A stretch of 64,000 nucleotides of DNA, taken from Virgisporangium ochraceum (lineage in GTDB: Bacteria > Actinomycetota > Actinomycetes > Mycobacteriales > Micromonosporaceae). The DNA is taken from NCBI RefSeq assembly GCF_016863655.1, contig NZ_BOPH01000108.1, forward strand, positions 1 to 64,000, read 5' to 3'. This document shows positions 8,900-16,626 of the stretch, one piece after another; within the stretch, counting starts at the first letter, position 1; each line of letters starts with the position of its first letter. The notes under the pieces were generated by a model. That model saw nothing but the letters and a program-made list of their open reading frames with translations, was not told where the DNA came from and did no database searches. The translations under genes and the position numbers were made by a program.

Positions 8900-10057
8900 T
8901 CAGTCGACGGTGACGACGACGGCGCCGGCGGTGTCACCGGCCGCGCATCCGGTGAACAGGCCGTGGCCGCCGCCGCGCGCCCGCAGCGCGGCGACCAGTT
9001 CGACCACGGCCCGCAGGCCGGTCGGGCCCTGCGGGTGCCCGTAGACGAGGCTGCACCCGGCGGGGTTCATGCGGTCGAGCGGAAAGCCGGTCTCCCGGCT
9101 GAAGTACAGGTCGTTGACGGCGAACGGGCTGTGGGTGGTGACCACGTGGAGGTCCTCGACGCGCAGGCCCGCGTCGGACAGGGCGGCACGGGCGGCGGGC
9201 ACCGGCGCCTTCGGCATGCGGGCCGGTTCGACGCGGGCGAACGCGACCGACCGCACGTGCGCCACCCCCTCGCCGCCGCCGAGCGCACGGGCGGTGGCGG
9301 TGTCGGTGAGCACCGCGCCGGCGGTTCCGTCGCCGGGGTGCGTCTGCGACCCGTACGTCACCACCCCGCCGGGCTTCACCGGGTTCAGCTTCGCGAGCCC
9401 CTCGGCGGTGGTGTCGTGCACGCCGGCGTCCGCGGCCACGACGGTCGGGCCACGCCGGCCGGGAACGTGCACGGGAACCAGGTCCCTGGTGCCCGACCGG
9501 TACTGCTCGTAGCGCATCAGGGTCACGTCGTCGAGTTCGGCGCGGGTGAAGCCCTCCTCACCGGCGACGTTCTCCGCGGTGTCCAACATGGACTGTCCGG
9601 TGCTCGGGTCGCTCTGCATCGGGTCGAGCACCCAGTGCTCGGTGTCGGGCGCTCCGCCGGGCCGCCCCGGGGCGGGCCACACCATGACCGGACCGTTGCT
9701 CGTGCGGTCGGCGGCCACCGCCAGCGCGGCCCGGTGCGCGCCGGTCGCCACCTGAGCCGCGGCGGCCTGGAGCACCGCCGCCGAGGTCGCGCACGCCTGC
9801 GCGAGTGTCGGACCGGTCACCGCGCCGAGCCCGAGCCGGGCGGCGACGTTCGTGGCGCCGTAGAACGCGGTGCGCTGCGGCACGGTCATCCCGAACGCGA
9901 GGTGCCCGATCGCGGCGGTGTCGAACCCGTCCAGCGCGCGACCGGTGACGTCGACGGCGAGGTCGACCGCGCTCAGCCCGGCCAGCGGTCCCTGCCACCG
10001 GCAGAACGGGGACGTCCAGGCGGCACCGGCCGGGATCGCGACGTCGTCGAACCTCAC
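8900..10057 (-). CDS. Thiolase-family protein
   Basis: A 385-residue thiolase. The nucleophilic Cys is probably C89 in LAQACATSAAV. VYGHPQGPTG corresponds to the GHP loop and FTGCAAGDTAGAVVV to the C-terminal Cys loop (CGGG in classical thiolases, CAAG here). GTG 10057 overlaps the preceding FAH gene by GTGA. THSPFAVND replaces the usual HDAFA, so it belongs to the divergent SCP-x/lipid-transfer-like thiolases. Its role beside the gentisate genes is unclear; it may cleave a side-chain acyl-CoA. Confidence 0.82.
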   Translation of the reverse strand: MRFDDVAIPAGAAWTSPFCRWQGPLAGLSAVDLAVDVTGRALDGFDTAAIGHLAFGMTVPQRTAFYGATNVAARLGLGAVTGPTLAQACATSAAVLQAAAAQVATGAHRAALAVAADRTSNGPVMVWPAPGRPGGAPDTEHWVLDPMQSDPSTGQSMLDTAENVAGEEGFTRAELDDVTLMRYEQYRSGTRDLVPVHVPGRRGPTVVAADAGVHDTTAEGLAKLNPVKPGGVVTYGSQTHPGDGTAGAVLTDTATARALGGGEGVAHVRSVAFARVEPARMPKAPVPAARAALSDAGLRVEDLHVVTTHSPFAVNDLYFSRETGFPLDRMNPAGCSLVYGHPQGPTGLRAVVELVAALRARGGGHGLFTGCAAGDTAGAVVVTVD

Positions 10058-10896
10058 GGCTCCTCCGTGACGCACGCGTTGACGCACTCGCCGAGCCCTT
10101 CGACCGCGGTGCGCAGGACCTGGCCGGGCCGCAGGAACACCTTCGGGTCGCGGGCCGAGCCGACGCCCCCCGGTGTTCCGGTGGCGACCACGTCACCGGG
10201 TTCGAGGGTGACCACCTGGCTGATGTAGGCCAGGGTCTCCGCCGGGGAGAACAGCAGGTCGGACGTGCGGGAGTCCTGCATCACCGCGTCGTCGACCAGG
10301 CACCGCACCGCGAGGTCGGGCCCCTCCGCACCGGCGGCGCCCACCTCGTCGGGCGTCACCAGCCAGGGACCGAGCGGGGTGGTCGCCTCGAACGTCTTGC
10401 CCTGCAACCACTGCGTGGTCCGCCACTGCCAGTCGCGCATGGTGACGTCGTTGACGATCGTGTAGCCGCCGATCGCGTCGACCGCCTGCGCCGTGGTGGC
10501 CCGCCGCAGCCGGGTGCCGACGACGACGCCGAGCTCGGCCTCCCAGTCGGGCTCGGCGCTCACGGCCGGCAGCACCAGCGGGTCGTTCGCGCCGATGAGG
10601 CTGATCGGGAACTTGGCGAACAGCGTCGGCGCGGTGGGCAGCGGCCGTCCCATCTCCAGGATGTGGGTCCGGTAGTTCAGCCCGACGCAGAAGATCTTGG
10701 CCGGGCGCGGCACGAGCGGCGCGTAGTCCACCGTGGACAGTGCGATCCGCGGCCCCTCGCCGGTGGCGGCGACCGACGGCCAGTCGGCGCGGGCCAGCAA
10801 CGTGCCGACGTCGGGCGGGTCGAGAACGACGGCGTCGGCGCCGTCGATGCGGGCCGCGCGGGTGTAGCCGTCGATGCGGATGGTGGCCAGGCGCAA
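10054..10896 (-). CDS. FAH-family hydrolase, probable fumarylpyruvate hydrolase
   Basis: A 280-residue fumarylacetoacetase-fold enzyme. KIFCVGLNYRTHILEMG and DWEAELGVVVG hold the catalytic His and the metal-binding acidic residues; GDVVATGTPGGVG is the usual closing loop. Start TTG 10896 follows GGAGG nine bases upstream and begins MRLATIRIDG, the family N-terminus; an upstream ATG would overlap the monooxygenase gene. It would split fumarylpyruvate into fumarate and pyruvate, completing the gentisate route, though other acylpyruvate substrates are possible. Confidence 0.83.
   Translation of the reverse strand: MRLATIRIDGYTRAARIDGADAVVLDPPDVGTLLARADWPSVAATGEGPRIALSTVDYAPLVPRPAKIFCVGLNYRTHILEMGRPLPTAPTLFAKFPISLIGANDPLVLPAVSAEPDWEAELGVVVGTRLRRATTAQAVDAIGGYTIVNDVTMRDWQWRTTQWLQGKTFEATTPLGPWLVTPDEVGAAGAEGPDLAVRCLVDDAVMQDSRTSDLLFSPAETLAYISQVVTLEPGDVVATGTPGGVGSARDPKVFLRPGQVLRTAVEGLGECVNACVTEEP
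10726..10738. repeat. Iterated palindrome, site 1 (GTCCAC-C-GTGGAC)
   Basis: Inside the FAH gene; read as Ser-Thr-Val-Asp (Thr codon ACG). Confidence 0.8.
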
Positions 10897-10906
10897 CGCC
10901 GCCTCC

Positions 10907-12139
10907 TCAGTACTTGTAGATGGTGCTGCCGGGCGGCGCGTCACGCGGTCCGTACGGCGCGATGTCGAGCCAGTGGCCGAGCTTCGGGTCGTCGGCCGAC
11001 CCCGCGGCCGCCGCGTCGAGCCGGGCCCGTTCGCCGGCGTCGGGGCGCAGGTGGGTCAGTGCGGTGCCGGCGGCGTCGCAGTTGTAGACGGCCGCGCGGC
11101 GCCGGCTGATCGCGAAGTCGCGCACCGCGGCGGCGGCCCGCTCGGGGACCACTGTGGACAGTGCGAGGTGGACGGCCGTGGCGGCGGCGTCGGCGTCGGG
11201 TACGCCGGAGTTCATGCCGCGCGCGCCGAACGGGGCGAACAGGTGGGCCGCCTCGCCGGTGAGCAGCACCCGCGAACGCGGGTCGGTGAAGTCGGCCGCC
11301 ACCACCTGGAGGAACTGGTACGTCGACGCCCAGCCGACCCGCTCGGCGTACACCGGCGGCAGCACGGCGCGCAGCCAGTCGCGCAGGCCCTCGCCGTCGC
11401 TGAAGTCGGCCGGGTCGTCGCCGTCGTGCAACTGCAGGTCGACCCGCCACCCACCGGCGAACGGCACCAGCAGCACGTTGCGGCCGCCGACGCCGGGGTG
11501 GCCGTAGTGGAACACGCGCTCGACCGGCAGCGGGTCGGCCGCGTCCTCCTCGACGTCGACGACGATGTACCAGCCGTCGGACCGGCTCCCCTCCAGGGGA
11601 ATGCCGAGCGCCCGGCGCACCGCCGACCGCGACCCGTCGGCGGCGATGACGTACGAGGCCTGCCACGTGGTGCCGGTGGCCGTGGTGAGCGTGACCCCGT
11701 CGTCGTCGACGGTCACCCCGGACACCTGTTCGTTCCAGGCGAACTCGACGCCGGCGGCCTTGCCTGCCTGCAGCAGCAACCGTTCCGTCTCCACCTGCGG
11801 GAGGCTGGTGAAGTGCGGCAGCGTGGTGGACGCCGGCACCGGATAGGTGCGGGCGTACACCTCGCGTCCGGCGTAGAAGGTGCGCTTGGTCTGCCACACC
11901 AGGCCGTGCGCGGCGAGCTCGGCGCCGACGCCGGGGCACGAGCGGTCGAGCACCTCGAGGGTGGCGCCGTGCACGAAGATGGCGCGGCTGCCCGGACGTG
12001 GCCGGTCCTGGGCGCCGGACTCCAGCACCGTCACCGGACGGCCGAGGGCCCGCAGCGCGAGCGCGGCGCTCAGCCCGACGGGGCCCGCTCCCACCACGAC
12101 GACGGGTCGAAAGCTGCTCAACGGTGCCCGCTCCCCCAC
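10907..12139 (-). CDS. FAD-dependent aromatic monooxygenase, possible 3-hydroxybenzoate 6-hydroxylase
   Basis: A group A flavoprotein monooxygenase of about 410 residues. It has the Rossmann motif VVVVGAGPVGLSAAL (residues 13-27), the DG motif YVIAADGSRSAVRRALG and the second FAD motif RVLLTGEAAHLFAPFGARGMNSG, with Glu for the usual Asp in GD. The first gene of a three-gene operon with FAH and thiolase. Context with the gentisate enzymes suggests it forms gentisate from 3-hydroxybenzoate or a related phenol. GTG 12139 lacks a clear ribosome site; TTG 12121, preceded by GGGGGAG, is an alternative start. Confidence 0.8.
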   Translation of the reverse strand: MGERAPLSSFRPVVVVGAGPVGLSAALALRALGRPVTVLESGAQDRPRPGSRAIFVHGATLEVLDRSCPGVGAELAAHGLVWQTKRTFYAGREVYARTYPVPASTTLPHFTSLPQVETERLLLQAGKAAGVEFAWNEQVSGVTVDDDGVTLTTATGTTWQASYVIAADGSRSAVRRALGIPLEGSRSDGWYIVVDVEEDAADPLPVERVFHYGHPGVGGRNVLLVPFAGGWRVDLQLHDGDDPADFSDGEGLRDWLRAVLPPVYAERVGWASTYQFLQVVAADFTDPRSRVLLTGEAAHLFAPFGARGMNSGVPDADAAATAVHLALSTVVPERAAAAVRDFAISRRRAAVYNCDAAGTALTHLRPDAGERARLDAAAAGSADDPKLGHWLDIAPYGPRDAPPGSTIYKY

Positions 12140-12165
12140 AAGGTTGGCAAACTCAGGTGGCGCAA

Positions 12166-12195
12166 AGCGTATGGCTATTGCGAGACGCCCGTCAA
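12166..12195 (-). promoter_or_regulatory. Sigma70-type promoter of the monooxygenase operon
   Basis: On the minus strand TTGACG (12195-12190) is followed after 18 bases by TACGCT (12171-12166), about 27 bases before the GTG start. A TTGATAT/ATCTTGA pair of related repeats lies just upstream and could bind the PaaX-type regulator. Confidence 0.5.
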
Positions 12196-12249
12196 GATAT
12201 GTGTCTTATATCAAGGCACGCGTGAGCACCGACGCGGAACAGCGGTGAG

Positions 12250-13170
12250 TCAGCCGGCGAAGGAGGTGCCGTGGCTGCGGACCAGTGACGCCAGCTCCGG
12301 GGCGTACGGCGTCAGCACCTGGCGTACCCGGGCCTCGGCCAGGCCGGCCAGCCCGTCGTAGAGCTCGATGAAGATGGAGCGGGCCCAGGCACGCGGCCAC
12401 TCCCCCGGCAGCAGCTCCGCCGGCAGCTCCGGGTCGAGGTTCGGGAAGTTGCGCCAGGCGTCCATCAGGGCGGTGCGGGTCAGCAGCGCCTCCTTGGTGC
12501 CGATCTGGCCGGCCCGGGCGCGCTCGAGCAGCGGCTCGTACTCCTCGATGAGGGCCAGGTACGTCCCGCGCAGCGCGTCGAGGTCCCAGGCGGCGATCGG
12601 GTCGCCGGCCACGGGCGAACCGGCGCCGACGGTCGCGGTGAAGACGGTCGCGTGGGCCACGCCCAGCTCGCCGAACACCGCGGCGACGTCGCCGACCAGG
12701 TCGTGGGGTGAGACCCACACGCCGTCGTACAGGGACGCGAAGCCCATCCACCGCAGCCGGGTGCGCAGGCTGTGCCGCAGGTCGCGCTGCTCCTCGGGGA
12801 TCGAGAACGTGGCGACTGTCCAGTGGCCCGACCACGGCTTGTCGCGGGCGCCGAACGACAGGATGTGCGCGACGCCCTCGCTCAGCACCTGGGCGGCGCG
12901 GGGCGACAGGCCGTAGTAGGTGTTGCGTCCGCTCTTGGACGCCTCGAGCAGGTTGCGACGGGCGAGCCGGCTGAGAGCGGCCCGCGCGCTCACGCCGGTC
13001 ACGTCGAACTCTTCCAGCAGCGCGACGAGCGCCGCCGACGGCAGATGGGCCCGCTGGCCGTACCAGTAGTCGCCCAGGAGGGTGAGCAGCAGGTGCTGCG
13101 GGCTGCCGCCGGCCTGGATCCGGGGCAGACCCACGTCGTCGGTCGCGGTACCGCCCGCTGGCTCAGTCAC
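12250..13170 (-). CDS. PaaX-family transcriptional repressor
   Basis: A 306-residue homologue of the phenylacetyl-CoA-responsive repressor PaaX. The N-terminal winged helix contains LLLTLLGDYWY and VSARAALSRLARRNLLEASKSGRNTYYGLSPRA; the middle and C-terminal PaaX domains follow (FSIPEEQRDLRHSLRTRLRWMGF; LLTRTALMDAWRNFPNLDPELPAELLP). GTG 13170 overlaps the stop of the P450 gene (GTGA), so it is coupled to the P450 pair. It probably senses an aryl- or acyl-CoA and controls this operon and the adjacent monooxygenase operon; that is inference. Confidence 0.88.
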   Translation of the reverse strand: MTEPAGGTATDDVGLPRIQAGGSPQHLLLTLLGDYWYGQRAHLPSAALVALLEEFDVTGVSARAALSRLARRNLLEASKSGRNTYYGLSPRAAQVLSEGVAHILSFGARDKPWSGHWTVATFSIPEEQRDLRHSLRTRLRWMGFASLYDGVWVSPHDLVGDVAAVFGELGVAHATVFTATVGAGSPVAGDPIAAWDLDALRGTYLALIEEYEPLLERARAGQIGTKEALLTRTALMDAWRNFPNLDPELPAELLPGEWPRAWARSIFIELYDGLAGLAEARVRQVLTPYAPELASLVRSHGTSFAG

Positions 13171-14315
13171 GCGATCACTGTATCGAGGCGCACGGGAAGC
13201 CCGACCGGGCCGTACTCGGGCCACCGGGTCATCTCCGGCGGACCGGCCGGGGTGATCGACCGGGTGCGGGCCAGCAGCTCGCCGAGCCCCACGCGCAGCT
13301 GCATGCGCGCCAGTTCGGCGCCGGCGCAGCGGTGCGGGCCGAGGCCGAACGCGAGGTGACGGGTCGGCCGGCCGAGCCGGAACTCGTCGGGCGCGGGGAA
13401 CACGGCCTCGTCGCGGTTGGCCGAGGTGAAGACCATCGCCACCGGCTCGCCGGCGCGGATCGTCCGGCCGCCGACCTCCACGTCGTGACGCGGCGTGCGG
13501 GCGAACCCGCGGTACGGCGAGTACAGCCGCAGCAGCTCCTCGATGGCGGCCGGCAGCAGCTCCGGTCCGGCGCGCAGCCGGTCCTGCAGGGCGGGGTCAC
13601 CGGCGAGGTGGCCGATCGCGCTGGACAGGGTCACCGTCGGCGCGACCATGCCCGTGACCATCACCTGCCGCACGGTGCCCACCACGTACGCGTCGGGCAG
13701 GTCCGCGGCGAGCAGCGCGCTGGCCGGGTCGTCCGGCAGGGGCCGCGCCCGACGCTCGTCGACCAGGTCGCGCGCGATGCCGTACAGCACCAGGCTCTGC
13801 TCCTTGACGGTCGCGTCGTCGGCGTCCTGCAGGGCCCGGTTGTAGACGAGCCAGGCGCGGCGGATCGTGTCCATCGCCGCGGCGTCGACGTTGAGGAACC
13901 GGGCGAACGTGAACACCGGAAGCTGGGCGGCGTACCCGGCGGCGATGTCGACCGGTTCGCCGGTCACCAGGTCGTCGAGCAGTTCCCGCGCGCGGACCCG
14001 CACCGCCGGTTCGAACACCGCGGCGCGCGCGGCGGTGAGCAGCGGGTCGAGCGCCCGCCGGTAGGGCGTGTGCTCCGGCGGGTCGAAGTGCAGCGGCGGC
14101 CGGCGGCCGGTGAACGCCACCTTCGGCACCACGTTCTGCACCGTCGTGGTGAACGTGCGCGGGTCGGCGGCCACGCGCCGGACGTCGTCGTAGCGGAACA
14201 GCGCCCAGAACCCGTTCCACCGGTCGCTGTGTGCCACCGGGCAGGTCCGGCGCAGGTCGGCGTAGCGTGCGTGCGGGTCGTCGAGCACATCCGGGTCGAG
14301 CGGGTCGAACTCCAT
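13167..14315 (-). CDS. Cytochrome P450 (second of tandem pair)
   Basis: A 382-residue soluble bacterial P450. The heme loop is FGLGPHRCAG with Cys330. ExxR lies in IEELLRLYSP, and [12 protein letters not shown] is the C-helix region. The I-helix segment is VTGMVAPTVTL (220-230), without the usual acidic residue of the A-G-x-(D/E)-T oxygen-activation motif. ATG 14315 shares one base with the stop of the preceding P450 (TGATG). A ferredoxin gene is not seen nearby. The substrate may be an aromatic ether or acid in view of the neighbours, but this is inference. Confidence 0.88.
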   Translation of the reverse strand: MEFDPLDPDVLDDPHARYADLRRTCPVAHSDRWNGFWALFRYDDVRRVAADPRTFTTTVQNVVPKVAFTGRRPPLHFDPPEHTPYRRALDPLLTAARAAVFEPAVRVRARELLDDLVTGEPVDIAAGYAAQLPVFTFARFLNVDAAAMDTIRRAWLVYNRALQDADDATVKEQSLVLYGIARDLVDERRARPLPDDPASALLAADLPDAYVVGTVRQVMVTGMVAPTVTLSSAIGHLAGDPALQDRLRAGPELLPAAIEELLRLYSPYRGFARTPRHDVEVGGRTIRAGEPVAMVFTSANRDEAVFPAPDEFRLGRPTRHLAFGLGPHRCAGAELARMQLRVGLGELLARTRSITPAGPPEMTRWPEYGPVGLPVRLDTVIA

Positions 14316-15493
14316 CAACGTCCCTTCGGCAGGGCCGCACGGTCCGCGGCCGGCCAGAGCCGGATCGGCAGGGTGGCGGGGCCGTGCACCGGCCACGGCA
14401 GCATCTGCGGCTCGCCGGCCGGTCCGAACTCCGACGTCGCCGCGAGCAGGCGCTCCACACCGATCCGCAGCTCCAGCCGGGCCAGCGCGATCCCGACGCA
14501 CTTGTGCACGCCGTGCCCGAACGCGAGGTGCCGGTTGCGGCCGCGGTCGAGGGAGAAGCGGTCGGGGTCGGCGAATACGGCCGGGTCGCGGTTGGCCGAC
14601 GTGTAGACCAGCGCCACCTGCTGGCCGGCGCGCACGGCCTGGCCGCCGACCCGGGTGTCGCGGGTGGCGGTGCGGGCGAAGCCCTGGTTCGGTGTGTGCA
14701 GCCGCAGCAGCTCCTCGACCGCGTCCGGCACCAGCGCCGGCTCGGCGCGCAGCCGCCGCTGCAGGTCGCGGTCGCCGGCGAGGTGCCGCACGGCGCTGCC
14801 GAGGCCCGCCGCGACCGCGATGTGCCCGGCGATGAAGATCTGCCGGAGGCTGCCGACGATCTCGTCGCCGGTCAGGGCCCGTCCGTCGATCCGGGCCGCG
14901 CGCAGCGCCGCGACCAGCTCGCCGTCCGCGGCGCGGGCCGCCTCGCGGGCGTAGTCGTAGAGGACCGCGTTCGCGTGCTCGACGGTCGCGGTGTCCCCGC
15001 TCGTCTGCGCCCGTTCGAAGCGGACGCTGTGCTCCTCCAGCCGCTCGCCGAACTCCGCCGGCATGCCCAGGAACAGCGCGAGCACGCGCGAGGCCAGCGG
15101 CGAGGCGTAGCCGGCGACCGCGTCGGTGGTTCCGCTCGCGAGCGCCGGCGCCAGCAGGTCGTCGGCGATGTCCTCGATCCGGGACCGGAGTGCGCCGACC
15201 CGGTCGGCGTGGAACGGGGCGTTGAGCACCCGCCGGTACGCGGTGTGCTCCGGCGGGTCGAAATGCATCGGCATCCGGCGCCCGGCCAGCGGGTTCATCG
15301 GGATCACCACGCCGTGCGAGCTGGTGAAGACGTCGGGCGCGGTGCTCGCGGCGACCACGTCGGAGTAGCGGGTCAGCGCCCAGAAGCCGCCCCACCGGTC
15401 GCCACGGGCCACGGGGGTCGTCGACCGCAGCCGGGCGTAGGTCGGATGGGGGTCACGGACCGTCTCGGGATCGAACGGGTCGAACGGGTCCAT
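14315..15493 (-). CDS. Cytochrome P450 (first of tandem pair)
   Basis: A 392-residue P450 with heme loop [10 protein letters not shown] (Cys332), ExxR in [10 protein letters not shown] and C-helix [13 protein letters not shown]. The I-helix reads [10 protein letters not shown] (221-230), again lacking the acid-alcohol pair. It is about as long as its neighbour and shares the overall sequence plan, so the pair probably arose by duplication. It is the first gene of the P450-P450-PaaX operon and is divergent from the ABC importer at 15576. Confidence 0.9.
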   Translation of the reverse strand: MDPFDPFDPETVRDPHPTYARLRSTTPVARGDRWGGFWALTRYSDVVAASTAPDVFTSSHGVVIPMNPLAGRRMPMHFDPPEHTAYRRVLNAPFHADRVGALRSRIEDIADDLLAPALASGTTDAVAGYASPLASRVLALFLGMPAEFGERLEEHSVRFERAQTSGDTATVEHANAVLYDYAREAARAADGELVAALRAARIDGRALTGDEIVGSLRQIFIAGHIAVAAGLGSAVRHLAGDRDLQRRLRAEPALVPDAVEELLRLHTPNQGFARTATRDTRVGGQAVRAGQQVALVYTSANRDPAVFADPDRFSLDRGRNRHLAFGHGVHKCVGIALARLELRIGVERLLAATSEFGPAGEPQMLPWPVHGPATLPIRLWPAADRAALPKGR

Positions 15494-15498
15494 GCGCC

Positions 15499-15528
15499 TA
15501 GTAAGACATTAGCCATAACGATCGTCAA
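15499..15528 (-). promoter_or_regulatory. Probable promoter of the P450-PaaX operon
   Basis: TTGACG on the minus strand (15528-15523) is followed after 18 bases by TTACTA (15504-15499), five bases before the ATG. The -35 box is good and the -10 poor. If used, the transcript would be nearly leaderless. The same TTGACG box begins two other minus-strand operons. Confidence 0.4.
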
Positions 15529-15575
15529 GGGTTACCGTGTTCGTCAACCGTGCGACCGATCCCGCCGGAGGTCCG

Positions 15576-16622
15576 ATGACCCGCCCGACCGCCCTACGCA
15601 CGCTCGCCCTCGCCGTAGCCGCCGCTCTCACCGTCGCGCTCACCGGGTGCGGCGACGGACCGCGCGCCGGTACCGGAGCCGACACCTCCGACGCGTCGCC
15701 GGAACTGCGCAAGCTCATCGACGCGGCGAAGAAGGAGGGCGCGCTCACCTGGTACAGCGTGCCGGCGGAGAACGCGGCGAAGGCCGCGTCCGACGCGTTC
15801 AGCAAGAGGTACGGCATCCCGGTCAAGTACATCCGGCTCACCTCCGGCGACCTGTCGCAGCGCTACGCCGCCGAGGCCGAGACCGGCAAGCCGGCCGCCG
15901 ACCTGTTCCTGCAGTCGTACACGCCGTTCATCGGGCAGGCCGCCGAGAAGGGCTGGACCACGAAGCTGCCCGACGCCCAGATTCCCGGCTACGGCGAGGG
16001 CTACCCGGCCGAGTACCTGTTCCCGAAGGAGGGCACGGCGGTCGTGCAGATCCAGCCGTCGGGGCTGGCGGTCAACACGACCAAGACCAACGGCGTCACC
16101 ATCAAGGACTGGCCCGACGTGCTCGACCCGAAGCTGAAGGGCCAGATCATCCTCGTCGACCCGCGCACGTCGGCCGCCTACATCCCGTTCTGGAACGTCA
16201 TCATCAAGGAGTACGGCGAGGACTTCCTCACGAAGCTCAAGGCGCAGAACCCGCGGCTGGGTGCCAGCTCCGCGCCCGCAACCCAGTCGCTGGCCGCCGG
16301 CGAGGCGGCCGTCGTGTTCCCCGGCGTGCAGACGATCGTCGAGGACCTCAAGTCCAAGGGCGCGCCGCTCGCCTACGCGCAGCCGGGCGCCACCACCGGG
16401 CCGGAGGTCGTGGTGGGCCTGTCGGCCAAGGCCGCCAACCCGAACGCCGCCCGGCTGTTCGTCCACTTCCTCATGAGCGCCGAGGGCAACAGGGCGCTCA
16501 ACTCGGTGCCCGGGTCGTACTCGCCGCTGGAGAAGTCGTCGCTGCCGGGCCGGTACACGTTCAACAAGGACGCCGGCACCGTCCCGAAGGAGAAGATCTA
16601 CAGCCTGCTCGGCCTCGGCTGA
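15576..16622 (+). CDS. ABC transporter substrate-binding lipoprotein (iron / family-1 type)
   Basis: A 348-residue extracellular binding protein with lipobox LTGCGDG after a hydrophobic signal. ELRKLIDAAKKEGALTWYSVPAE and FSKRYGIPVKYIRLTSGDLSQRY are typical of the Fe(III)/polyamine-type family-1 proteins. ATG 15576 follows GGAGG. It lies four bases before a fused permease and its ATPase, making a complete importer. The ligand could be ferric iron, a phosphonate or an aromatic acid; a divergent P450 operon makes the last plausible. Confidence 0.87.
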   Translation: MTRPTALRTLALAVAAALTVALTGCGDGPRAGTGADTSDASPELRKLIDAAKKEGALTWYSVPAENAAKAASDAFSKRYGIPVKYIRLTSGDLSQRYAAEAETGKPAADLFLQSYTPFIGQAAEKGWTTKLPDAQIPGYGEGYPAEYLFPKEGTAVVQIQPSGLAVNTTKTNGVTIKDWPDVLDPKLKGQIILVDPRTSAAYIPFWNVIIKEYGEDFLTKLKAQNPRLGASSAPATQSLAAGEAAVVFPGVQTIVEDLKSKGAPLAYAQPGATTGPEVVVGLSAKAANPNAARLFVHFLMSAEGNRALNSVPGSYSPLEKSSLPGRYTFNKDAGTVPKEKIYSLLGLG

Positions 16623-16626
16623 AACC

